From positions 1-64,000 of the forward strand of contig UZAE01000003.1 of NCBI GenBank assembly GCA_900617975.1: a DNA stretch of 64,000 nt, given 5' to 3'. This document shows positions 35,201 through 44,239 of the stretch, in pieces. The DNA is from Rodentolepis nana. Taxonomy: Eukaryota > Platyhelminthes > Cestoda > Cyclophyllidea > Hymenolepididae. The notes beneath the pieces are model-generated. The model had not been told where the DNA came from. It saw nothing but the letters and a program-made list of their open reading frames with translations, and did no database searches. Position numbers and translations under genes: made by a program. How positions within the stretch are numbered: the first letter of the stretch is position 1; each line of letters starts with the position of its first letter.

Positions 35201-36938
35201 TCACAAAGGATTCATACATACAAGTAGATTCGGCTTTTGTTTAGGTTAACTTGTGACCATGCCGGTCTTTTCAATCATTTTGACACACTGTTTGCATCCG
35301 TATTAAATATGCCCATTAAATTAGGCCGCTGGTTCAGCTGGTTTTCAATTGCAAGAATTAACTTGTCTCGCTGGCGACCGCCACGCAATTCACTCCAGTG
35401 CCTTGGGAGAAGAAGGTGAGGGCTCCGGTGAAGGGGGAGAAGAGGGTGAAAACACAAAGAAAGAAGGCGAAGAAGGTGCAGGCGATGCAGAAGACAAAGA
35501 AAAGAAAGCCGAAGGAGATGCAACCGCTGGTGAGACTGCTGGTGAATCTGGTGATGCCAAGAAGAAAGACAGAACGGATGGAGAAATTGGCGAGATGTCT
35601 TCGAAGCAAAAGAATGCCCGATCAGGAAGAGAAGGTAAACGTGAAGGTGGTATTCTCAAACTCGGTGCTGGTAAAAAACATCAGAAGCAGGCGCTGGCAC
35701 AAATTATCCCCGATAGAGCGCATGCAATTGCACTGGCTGAAGCGGTGGTCAAAAATGCAAATGCGGCAGCTGCTGCAGCTGCAGCGAATAAATTGGAAGT
35801 ACCTGGAGGAGCTACTGTTGGTCTTCATCAATCTCATCTGGCAGCGCATAGTGATCCCAGCGGAACACCTAAAAGCAAGTTCCTTCTTTCCTGTTATAAA
35901 GGAGTCTTTTTTGCAAGTTTTGTAAGGTAGAGATAGTAATTGGTAGTTTATTGTAGTTTCCATTTTCCTTCCTGCTTTTGGACCTCCTCACTCTCAAAAC
36001 GCTGGGGCGAGAGGGAATTTAACGTGTAAAAACATAGGAAAATCTAAGACCATATGGAGAATTGATTGAACTTCATATGGCCTATATGAAGTAAAGTACG
36101 AATAGAAACAAAGATTAATGTTCTAAGCCTCGATAGAATTCAGAATGATCTGCATTCGAGGGGTGAAGTCTTTTGCTTCTTATTGTCATCTAAGCGATAC
36201 ATCGCTCAATTTCTTTCATTTCAATTGTTTATAAATAGGCTATTTCCTTGAGATGGGTTGCGAATGCTCTTTCTTTCCCCTTTATCTACATCAGTTGAAT
36301 AACATCGAAACACTGTACCGCAGTCAAGAGAGCTCCATTATAAGAACATAGTAACAGTAACCGCTAAAATCGAATTTATTCTCTACTCTGAGCTTAGAAC
36401 ATAATTTTCGGTATTGCGAAATAATAGTCGATGGAATGATTGTTATTACTGATCAGTACCAAATGTTGTAGCTTATTTTACCACTTATACATTTAATTCA
36501 GTCTACGCAAGTCGATCCTCACGCCAAGCTAAACAGCGACAGGAGGAGATTGAGAATGCTCGGCGCCAATCAGAAGAGGCTGCTCGAGCTGCAGCAGAAG
36601 CAAAAGCATTAAACGGTGCTCAGCGGCAAGAGAAGCGTCGGCAACGTCGTCTCCAACTTGCTCAACAAGCTGCTGCGGCCGCTGCTGCACATCAAAGGAA
36701 TACCTCACCCATAACTCGAAGTCAAAGTGGAATGGTCAAATTCGGAGGCGATAGTGAGCGGGGTCCGATGTTACTTGGTCAAGGATTCCGCGCCTCGCTT
36801 AAACCTCCTCCCGATGATGAGGAATCGCAGAGTGCTCCCGGAAGCAACTTAAGGCGAAATACTTCAAGTGCGGCGACAAATGGAGCTCCCAAGTTCAAAA
36901 AACCCATACCTTTAATTATTCATCCTCCAGAAACTTAA
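12232..36938 (+). CDS. CACNB: Voltage-gated calcium channel beta subunit (SH3-GK MAGUK-like auxiliary subunit)
   Basis: Cytoplasmic beta subunit that binds the alpha-1 I-II linker and controls trafficking and gating. Exons: 12232-12324, 25094-25204, 29256-29622 (SH3: [20 protein letters not shown], then GFIPSP), 30994-31047 (possible cassette), 32911-32956, 33036-33091, 33189-33301, 33920-34059 (GK start: [19 protein letters not shown]), 34138-34256, 34344-34591 ([19 protein letters not shown]), 34692-34907, 35325 to about 35878, and 36502 or 36511 to 36938 (stop TAA). Exon phases agree up to 35878; the last junction is ambiguous. The first exon is strongly acidic. The C-terminus adds a Glu/Gly/Lys-rich block and then an Arg/Gln/Ala-rich probable coiled coil, beyond the usual GK end. 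A candidate AATAAA is at 37090. Family identity is certain. Whether other first exons exist in the 12.8-kb first intron is unknown. Confidence 0.93.
12325..25093 (+). other. Large first intron of CACNB (about 12.8 kb)
   Basis: AT-rich sequence with no convincing coding exon on either strand. Short open frames here have no family resemblance. It contains a GA-rich simple repeat at 17783-17808. A somewhat GC-richer patch near 13500-13660 may be an old repeat, but I cannot place it. Confidence 0.6.
17783..17808. repeat. GA-rich simple repeat
   Basis: Run of alternating GA with one GGG interruption inside the first CACNB intron. Confidence 0.85.
25205..29255 (+). other. CACNB intron 2, with one SINE-like insertion
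   Basis: Four kilobases between the acidic exon 2 and the SH3 exon. Apart from the SINE-like copy B at 27245-27567 and a C tract near 29131-29142, I saw no coding exon or other feature. Confidence 0.6.
27245..27567 (-). repeat. SINE-like retroposon, copy B (inverted relative to copy A)
   Basis: Full-length copy: on the plus strand it reads from the A/T-rich tail and the complement of gcctcccatttgaa to the complement of the gtgtgcgatagac head. It is flanked by a perfect 14-bp direct repeat, ttgtttaaaatatt, at 27231-27244 and 27568-27581. This is the clearest target-site duplication in the family and argues for LINE-type target-primed insertion. A run of G at about 27351-27361 replaces the C tract of copy A. 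Confidence 0.85.
29862..30143 (-). repeat. SINE-like retroposon, copy C
   Basis: About 280 bp with the same head and tail as copies A and B, in the intron after the SH3 exon. It is flanked by the direct repeat tagaaatat at 29853-29861 and 30144-30152. It lacks part of the middle section that copy B carries. Confidence 0.82.
30994..31047 (+). other. CACNB: Possible 54-nt cassette exon in the HOOK region of CACNB
   Basis: The segment is bounded by a tttgcag acceptor and a GTGGGA donor. It is open only in the frame that continues the SH3 exon (phase 1 in, phase 1 out), and adds about 18 codons reading [17 protein letters not shown]. Because it is a multiple of three it could be optional. The HOOK between SH3 and GK is the usual site of alternative splicing in beta subunits. 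Confidence 0.45.
31048..32910 (+). other. CACNB HOOK-region intron
   Basis: AT-rich intron with a (TA)n run at about 32198-32233. I saw no coding exon or mobile element in it. Confidence 0.6.
32198..32233. repeat. (TA)n microsatellite
   Basis: About 36 bases of uninterrupted alternating TA inside a CACNB intron. Confidence 0.9.
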
Positions 36939-37089
36939 GGGCTATTGCGGCATTATGTAGATATTGATCAAAAGCTAACCTATTTATCATCTCCCGATCG
37001 TGATATCGCATCCGTTAGTTTGACTGAATGTCACTAATAGTTCTTATACATATGAGCTCATTTCTCCGCTTGTCATTATTTATTTTATA

Positions 37090-37095
37090 AATAAA
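37090..37095 (+). terminator. Candidate polyadenylation signal of CACNB
   Basis: AATAAA about 150 bases after the CACNB stop codon. It is the first canonical signal downstream on the plus strand. Confidence 0.5.
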
Positions 37096-37431
37096 TATTT
37101 CTAAATTATATTCGTATTCTTCTATAATGATTACCTTGTAAATACCGCTGCATGAAACTCTATTGAAAATTTACCGGTTGTTATTACAATTTGTTAACTT
37201 GTTCACTGAGAAATCATGACAATAGAAATGGAAGTGGTGGTGTGAAGTGTGCTCAAGGCTAACATTTATGAACCACGGAATTTCATGATCTCGAGCAGTC
37301 TGGGATGTGGGAAGTTCTACTGATTAGGGTAAAGAGTAAGTATTCGCTTAAGTGTAGCAGCAATCAATAGTCTCTCCACTATTGGCGGGCCCATAATTGT
37401 ATTTTAATACACAACCTATGCGCAGTGGCCC

Positions 37432-37777
37432 TGTGGGACACGGTGTCGCTTAGTGCGTCATCGCACGCCTGCACGCCAAGATTCGGAGGTGCGGCCGTAC
37501 AACTCTGTGTGCAGCAACCGTACAAACAGTGGCCAATCATTAGCCTCTGTTGGTTTAACCTAATCCGCCATCCTGATCATTATTAACCTCCATGTGTGTA
37601 CACTTTGCTCACAGGATACTTATTGAATAAACGTGTTCCGTGCTGTATATCTGTTTTCTTTATAACTGGGCTATAGCTTGGTTTGTTCTGGGAGTCTAGC
37701 TAGTTGTTGGAGAATCTGCCACAGAGATTTCTGAGTCAGTCAGGCTTTGCTAGCGTAGCAATCCGCTACAGCCCACA
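37432..37777 (+). repeat. Solo-LTR-like element
   Basis: A GC-richer block of 346 bp in AT-rich DNA, beginning TGTGGGACACGG and ending GCTACAGCCCACA, so its ends form the short inverted repeat TGTGGG/CCCACA typical of LTRs. AATAAA lies at 37626-37631, about 150 bases before the 3' end, as in an LTR R region. It has no ORF. The immediate flanks ggccc and actaa do not match, so no clean target duplication supports these exact borders. A cacaac repeat just outside (about 37410 and 37775) is an alternative border. Small non-coding LTR elements (TRIMs) are known in taeniid cestodes, but I cannot confirm identity. Confidence 0.45.
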
Positions 37778-38100
37778 ACTAAAATAAACGTTATTAACAC
37801 CATACACTGTTTCCTTGGCATCGTTAAGGTCGCTTAGCCAATTTTGGGAGCAGTTTCATAATAGAGAATCTTGCCGCAGAGGCTGCTGAGGTTTAGTCAA
37901 ATCTAATTCTTACCTACAATACCCTCATTATGCCTGCAAAGGGTTTGCAAAAATGCTCGAAAAATAACATGCAACACTATATCACCTTAAAAGCTGCTTT
38001 AACAGAATAAAGCACCTTCATAAGGAGGGAGACACCAAATACAACACGATTTACTTGGAGGGACTTGCTTTCTAGATAGATACAAAAAGCGCATTCCCTT

Positions 38101-41100
38101 CTACTCATTTAATTTCCTTCTTAATGCTATCGACATCGTTAGCAAAAATGTTGAGGATCCAATAGCTTTCCTTTTCTAAAATAAAAATGAGAATAATGTT
38201 GTCCAGCATGATTTATTTTGTTAATAGGCAATGAAATAATATTTTGCTATGAACCTGAGTGGTTACAATAGCGCCTTTCGATTGAGTGGTATTCGAACGA
38301 TCTTTCCACGCTTTTCCAAATTTTGACTGCACAATCATAAAATGACATTCCCTTAAAATTAACAGAATGCATTATGAGTCAGTTACTTTAAACAAAGAAT
38401 GATGTTTGGGCCTACCTTCTTTAATTCTTCTTCTAGCAGTTTGATTTCCTTAAGTTTGGAAGCCCTTTTTGCTAAATTTATAATAATTTTACGGTCCTTG
38501 AACCAGCAATGAGTAGTGGTAAATGTCGTATCAACCATCACGACTGCATTTACTTTTCTGGAATAAAAGATGATAACCTGAAGAATATTAATGGTAATAA
38601 AGTGAAAGAACTTTCAACCAGGCAAAATAAATATCTATATTGAATTAGACAGATCAATATATTATGCACGAATTGCACTAGGACATCTAAGGGTAGGCTA
38701 ATACATGCACTTTGATAGAGGAAATAGACCTTAATTTTGCTCACCATATGATTCAATTATTGACATATAATGACTTATTGGATGTTTAAATCTCCACTGG
38801 GAAAAATCTTCTAGGAACTCGCGTTTGGTAAAGAAAGACATTCTAGAAGAAGGCTATCAGGAAAGCTCGAATCAAGCAATGCATCTATGAGATCCGACTC
38901 TATTATTATATGGTGAATCTTTGATTAAGACGTTTAAATCCCTCGGGACTCACTCTAATAACCAAATTTTTAAAAAAAGGAAATGAAAAAAACTTTTACA
39001 CTTTAGAATATATGATCTTTATATTTTGGTAGCATCTGGAACCTACCTTTTATATATGATTGATTTAATATGTATTTGCCTAAAGATGAAGGCAGCTTCG
39101 AAAGTTTTAGTGCTCCTTACACAGATATATCAGTAAATGATGGATTTGTTCAGACAATTGCTTCTGGACAGCAAACGGTTGAGCCGCCATACTCTCTGAC
39201 ATGCACATTTACTTTTCCTCTATCCAATTTGGCACAATATATTCAGGGGGTGATATAGTTAAACACGATCTACCTGGTTCTTCAGAATATTTGTACTTTA
39301 CAGTGACCAGTTCCAAATGCATTACAGAAGTTAAATAATAGTAAAGTATATTCCAGTTAACCCAGTGCTAGGGAAATTCGTGAGCACAGAAAGCTAGAGA
39401 GACGTATTTAGTTTGTGGACGAATTAAGACATCAGCAATAAACTCTTAATTGTTCATATGTTTTAAATAGACGCCATCTTTGAATCGCTCACCTCTCGAT
39501 TGTGCTTATTGAATCCCTTAGTTTAGAGCAATGGTTAATGAATAATTCTGCATCAAAAGATGCTGAAATGACTGAATGCATCTTTGCGAAAAGTTGCTGA
39601 GCGAAAGTTTCTTCGTGCAAATTCCTTCGATATATTGCTGGAAGCCGAAGAATGAACGGTTTAACCAAGTGATATGGATTCAGTTTCTTGGTCCTCAATC
39701 CATATTTGCTTAGCCAAATTTCGATTGATTTAACTGGACCTTTGCTACTATTGAACAAAAAGTAAATCTATTGTTATATTGAAATTACTTCTCCGCCTTC
39801 GACACTCCTGACTTAAGTTTCTTCTGGTCTGAGAAATGCACAAAGTTAGTAGATATTTTAAAAAATAAATTCTAAACTATTTAAAGAGAAATGGTAAATA
39901 ATATTGCTAATTATAAATATGACTTATTTTAGTGGCAAAAACACTTTTAAAAGCTTATTTTGTAACGATACCATTAAATTTATCTACAGCTATAAGATCT
40001 TCGACTGGTTTCTTATTTGTCAAGCCTTTTTCATCTTTATTCACGAGAGATATTGCTTCCTTCTTTGGGTGGTTTATTCCTATCTTTTTCTTGCGCATCT
40101 TAAGAGGAGAGATCAAAACGTCTTCAACTTTTGTAATATTGTCTTTAGCTGATGTTGGTTTTACAATATCCGTCCTTCCTTTTTGCTTAGAGTAGCATTG
40201 ATGATAAAGTTCTCGGATCATCTCTAAACTAGCTTTACCGATCAGCAGTTCCTCCCGTAAGAGTCGAATGTCTTCACTCTTTAATAAAGAGAAAATGTGC
40301 TTATTATTTAACGAATACGCCTGCTAGCCCATTGTTATCAAATCCTATCTGCAGGTGTGTATCGGTTAAAAGTTCCATTTACTCACCAGTAGGGCTATAT
40401 TGTATAATGACCTTCATAAAGAGATGTTGATATTAAAACTTTGCATAATTTTTCAATGCAAACATATCTTATATGATTCTTGTTTACCTAAAGGAAAGAA
40501 TATAATCACCATTTTTGAGTTAAAATGGGTAAATGGGGAAGTGGAATTCACAGCGCTACTAAAACTGAATAAAACCAACGCATGAACACTCAATCAATCT
40601 CGATAATGCGGCGTTCTGCTGATACTGTAGGGAGCAAGCGTGATCGTGGGTGCAAAGTTCTCTCAGCCTAAAAAAGAGATTTTGCAATGCTAGTTTCCCA
40701 TTAAGTGTGTTTGGGTTGACTGCGCTTTGTGACGTTGTTGTACAATCGAAATAAACTTTTCTCACTTCATACCCTTCCTTCCCTTGAAATTGTTGAAGTA
40801 GCTTAGCTAATTTTTCTGGAGAGATTTCCGAGGTCTAGTCAAGGTTTATTTATGCAGCCTTCGCTCCTGGAACAAGTTGTAAAAATAGTTTAAAGTGCTC
40901 TCAATTAAAGCAGCATGCTTCGACCTTTTAGATATTTATTGCATCATGTGTTCGATTTGCTATTCAAAGTAGGTGGATAGGTTTTTCCCGGTTGAATTTG
41001 ACGTTGCAGCATTATCACACTTATTACCTCCAATCTCTTAAATATGAATGCTTATTTAATCAAAATATTATTTCTTATTGAAAACCACTTGAAGTTATTG

Positions 41101-42773
41101 ACCGGCACTTTGGTTCTTAAAAAAAGTTAACTTATTTTATCAGCATTAAAATATAATTCGAATTAATTTATAATACAAGGGATACCATACATGCCAAAAT
41201 GAAATGTTATTCTAAAAAAAGGCTAGTGGCGTCTGTTTACCTCATAAACGGGAATAGTAGTACCTTCCCTATCGAAGCAGTTGAAACGACCACAAGTTGC
41301 TTTGGACAACCCCGCTAAAAATTCATTGGCTTTTGTATCGTAGCAATGAAAACTGACTGTGTGAATAGGTATTTTGGATGGACCAAATTGGGCCAAAAGA
41401 ACATCAGTTGGTTGATCAGGCCGACCATCTGTGACAAGATAAACTTCCTCCGTCAAGATATCCGAGAGAGCATATTCCAATGCTAGTCTGGTATTTGTTG
41501 AACCACCGCAAGTTAGAGCGTTCAGCCAATCTTTTGCCGACTAAATATAATGAAAATTGACTTAATTTCAATATAGCTTTCAAAGTTTGGTCACTTTGAT
41601 TGATTTTAATTAGAATCCTGCAGTAGCTGTACGTGGTTTCACGCAGTTCAGAATAACGTTAATTAATCATTACATAACTTTTTGATCTGCGAGGTTTACT
41701 ACCAAATCAACAACTTTTGAACTAAGATTCTCTTGTGTATGACAAAGTACTTTGATTTATTCGCAATTGTTTCATATTACAATGATTCAACCATAACAAC
41801 CATGCACTGTGCGAATTTTTCATTAACGTAAGTATACTATCACAGCATTTAAAAATTGAAAACCTAATTTAAAATTTAAAAATGAGGACCTACACCAAGT
41901 GTCTCTGGAGTTACTAGCGTAAGATCTCGTCGAAAAGGTAGAATATTGGTACTGAAAGCTAATATGTTAAATAATTTGCAATGGAATATTTGCTCGTCGA
42001 GAAAGCTATTTATAACCTCTTTTAGATTAGTGAAATGCGGTCGAATAGAGGTGCTGATATCAAGAAGTAAATAGATCTGAAGAAGAATTGATCAAAAATA
42101 GTATTCGATCTCACATTGCTCTTCTTAATTGAACCAAAGATCCCCAACGAAGAACCTAGTAGATTACTTAATTTATTTTGAATTTTTGATAATGCATGCT
42201 CCATTTTCAAAATGTAATTGTCATATTTCATTTTTGATATCTGTATATGAACGATTTCTCCGTCAATCCAGGGCATATGGGCAAAATATTTGCAATACAG
42301 GGCATCGGATACAGTATTAATTAACTGAAAAAGGCCATTCTTATAATAATAATGCAATTGATTACAACTTTATAATCACATTTATTGGAAGATACATGAG
42401 GAAATTTGCAATCCACAAGATAAGCAAATAATTCCAAATTCTTCGCTTTTATTCCATTTTCCGACAACCATTCACGAACAGGCATATGAACATTGGTCAT
42501 TGAGGTCAAAATAAGTTTGCTCAACTACATTGTACAATTAATGATTAGATCCACAATATTACACCCAATGTATAGATATATGCAAATATAGTGATAAGCA
42601 TTTACTGTAGGCTTTGTAATATGTAATATAAATTAGACTTTTAACTACACCACTTCCGTCAAAAACGTTGGAAGTTCATTATGGCAAATTAAATGCATTT
42701 CCATTAAAGTAGTAGAAACACTAATGAATACCCACCAAGTATGTTTCGTGTTTGCAATAAACTTTGACTCGAC
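38101..42773 (-). CDS. VWA3-type von Willebrand factor A domain protein (VWA3A/VWA3B family), 5' end not located
   Basis: Exons read on the minus strand, 5' to 3': 42736-42773 (tentative), 42369-42524, 42115-42324, 41894-42076, 41241-41540, about 39970-40278, 39493-39747, 38416-38557, 38255-38326 and 38175 to the stop near 38101-38107. The VWA domain starts IYLLLDISTS (MIDAS DxSxS intact), continues with GGSTNTRLALEYAL and VYLVTDGRPDQP, and ends near GRFNCFDREG. Upstream LLGSSLGIFGSIKKSN and the repeated module (REWLSENGIKAKNLEL at the N-side, EIWLSKYGLRTKKLNP after the domain) are characteristic of VWA3 proteins. SEDIRLLREELLIGKASLEMI follows the VWA domain as in VWA3B. VWA3 is usually described as a poorly characterised intracellular, often cilia-associated, family. 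The 5' end and the last junctions are uncertain. Confidence 0.75.
39213..39367 (-). other. Possible extra exon inside the VWA3-type gene
   Basis: About 51 codons are open on the minus strand between a ccctag acceptor and a GTAAAT donor. They include ISPPEYIVPNWIEEK, which looks protein-like. However, joining it to the upstream exon ending at 39493 (phase 2) puts a stop in frame, so a different acceptor, an alternative transcript or a chance open frame must be considered. Confidence 0.3.
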
Positions 42774-44239
42774 CTGGTAATTGAATGGGTCAAACAAATT
42801 CACAGAACTTTCAATGAAATTTATTTGTTACTATTATATTTCTTTTGCTATTCATTTATTTTCCAGAAAAGTTTAATTAGGAAGTTTAATGGAGTGTATT
42901 GGAAAAATTAATTCAAGTAATGTAAGTAGTTTCAATGACGGCATTCCCTGTCCACGAGCTTGCTATGATTTTACTGCGAAATAAAGAATGAAAAATGATC
43001 CAATACACAAGTAAACGATTTCGTTAATTAAGCAATTAAGTAAAAAAATTCGATTAATAGAAAATTATGTATTATTAAATGGAAGGTGGATATGTAAAAT
43101 AAGAGGAGATTTACTTATCAATAACAAATAAATAGAATCTTCTGGCTGGCAACTTCATTAAAATGGCCAAAACTTTGTTTATGGCGTAGTACAAGCCCCT
43201 CAGCGTTTTCAATTTACAATGCCTTAAAATAGACAAATCTCAGTGATTACGATTTCTTTAAATTTTAATTTCGATACTGGAAGCCGCAATTTCAAATCAC
43301 TTTGCTAAACCCAAAAATGGTAAAAAAACTGTAAAGGCAATGTCCTTTTAAGCAATTCCTTTGAAAATTGTTTTATATTTCATTATCAAAATGACTTAGT
43401 ATTTCAGTGATGATTGGTAATTAATACTATTTCCTGATATTTGTGTGTCAACTAAAGCTCAAAATCAGATCATTGATAATAAAGCTGCTCTTATTTAACC
43501 AAAAGAGAAATTATATGAGTTTTAGCTTGCAAAATGATCTTGATGAAACTAATAATAATTATTAAATTTTTTAACTGTTACATATAAGTATGGATTGTCG
43601 CAGTTGCTTAACCTTTATTCCTTAACAATTATTTTTTTAAAAGTATCGAATTACCTATGTAATAACGTCATAATTGCCCAGTTATGGTAATGCTACTAAA
43701 GAATACACATCATTAAATAAATGTTTACTTCTTTACTTCTTTAGTTGAATTCAAGCCTCACAGAGAGAATGAACATCACAGTCACAAAAAAGTAGCAAGG
43801 AGGAATAGAAGAGTATTTCACTGATATAAAAGATACAGACACAATGGTATGGAAAAAGGTAAGGTGAGTACTATGAAAGTGGTCGAATATAACAGAGTGT
43901 GATAATGGAAGTTCAAAGCCAGAGGCCAACTCTTTTGCCGTATGTACAAACGTTGCCCAGGGTGCACCACATAAAGATAAGTCTATCACTCAAGCCACTA
44001 CGTAAAATGTTTAGCTTTGAACAATCGTATCTTGTTGTTGGAAGAAATTTTTTCAGATAAATCAATGGCAACCGTTCAAAGAAAAAATACGGCCAAAATA
44101 AATGCAATTTATTTTGTCAAATTTAATTTCAATTACGTTTTTACCTTAAATTTAATTTTAGTATTTTTAGCTAACGGCGGAATTTCAAATTTGGCGAAAT
44201 TTTAAAGTTTCGTCTGATTCCTGAGGCTATTCATTAAAA
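42774..44239. other. Gap between VWA3-type gene and NUP98-NUP96
   Basis: Expected to contain the missing 5' exons and promoter of the minus-strand VWA3-type gene and the promoter of NUP98-NUP96. Only the SINE-like copy D at 43728-44004 is recognisable. No further exon could be supported. Confidence 0.5.
43728..44004 (-). repeat. SINE-like retroposon, copy D (diverged, different 3' tail)
   Basis: Shares the head (ggtgcaccac and gtctatcact on the plus strand) and body with copies A-C. It stops after the complement of gaattcaacta and lacks the LINE-like gggctaatgata to ccatttgaa tail, having an aagaagtaaagaag run instead. It is flanked by the direct repeat aaatgttta at 43719-43727 and 44005-44013. 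It lies about 230 bases upstream of the NUP98 start codon. Confidence 0.72.

Noticed and set aside
35358..35963. Several long ORFs overlapping the CACNB C-terminal exon on both strands
   Set aside because: They are shadows of the acidic/Lys-rich coding sequence; only the frame continuing from 34907 agrees with splice phase.
40559..40765. 68-codon minus-strand ORF in the VWA3-type gene
   Set aside because: The flanking exons join in phase 0 without it, and it falls in a GC-richer, repeat-like block.
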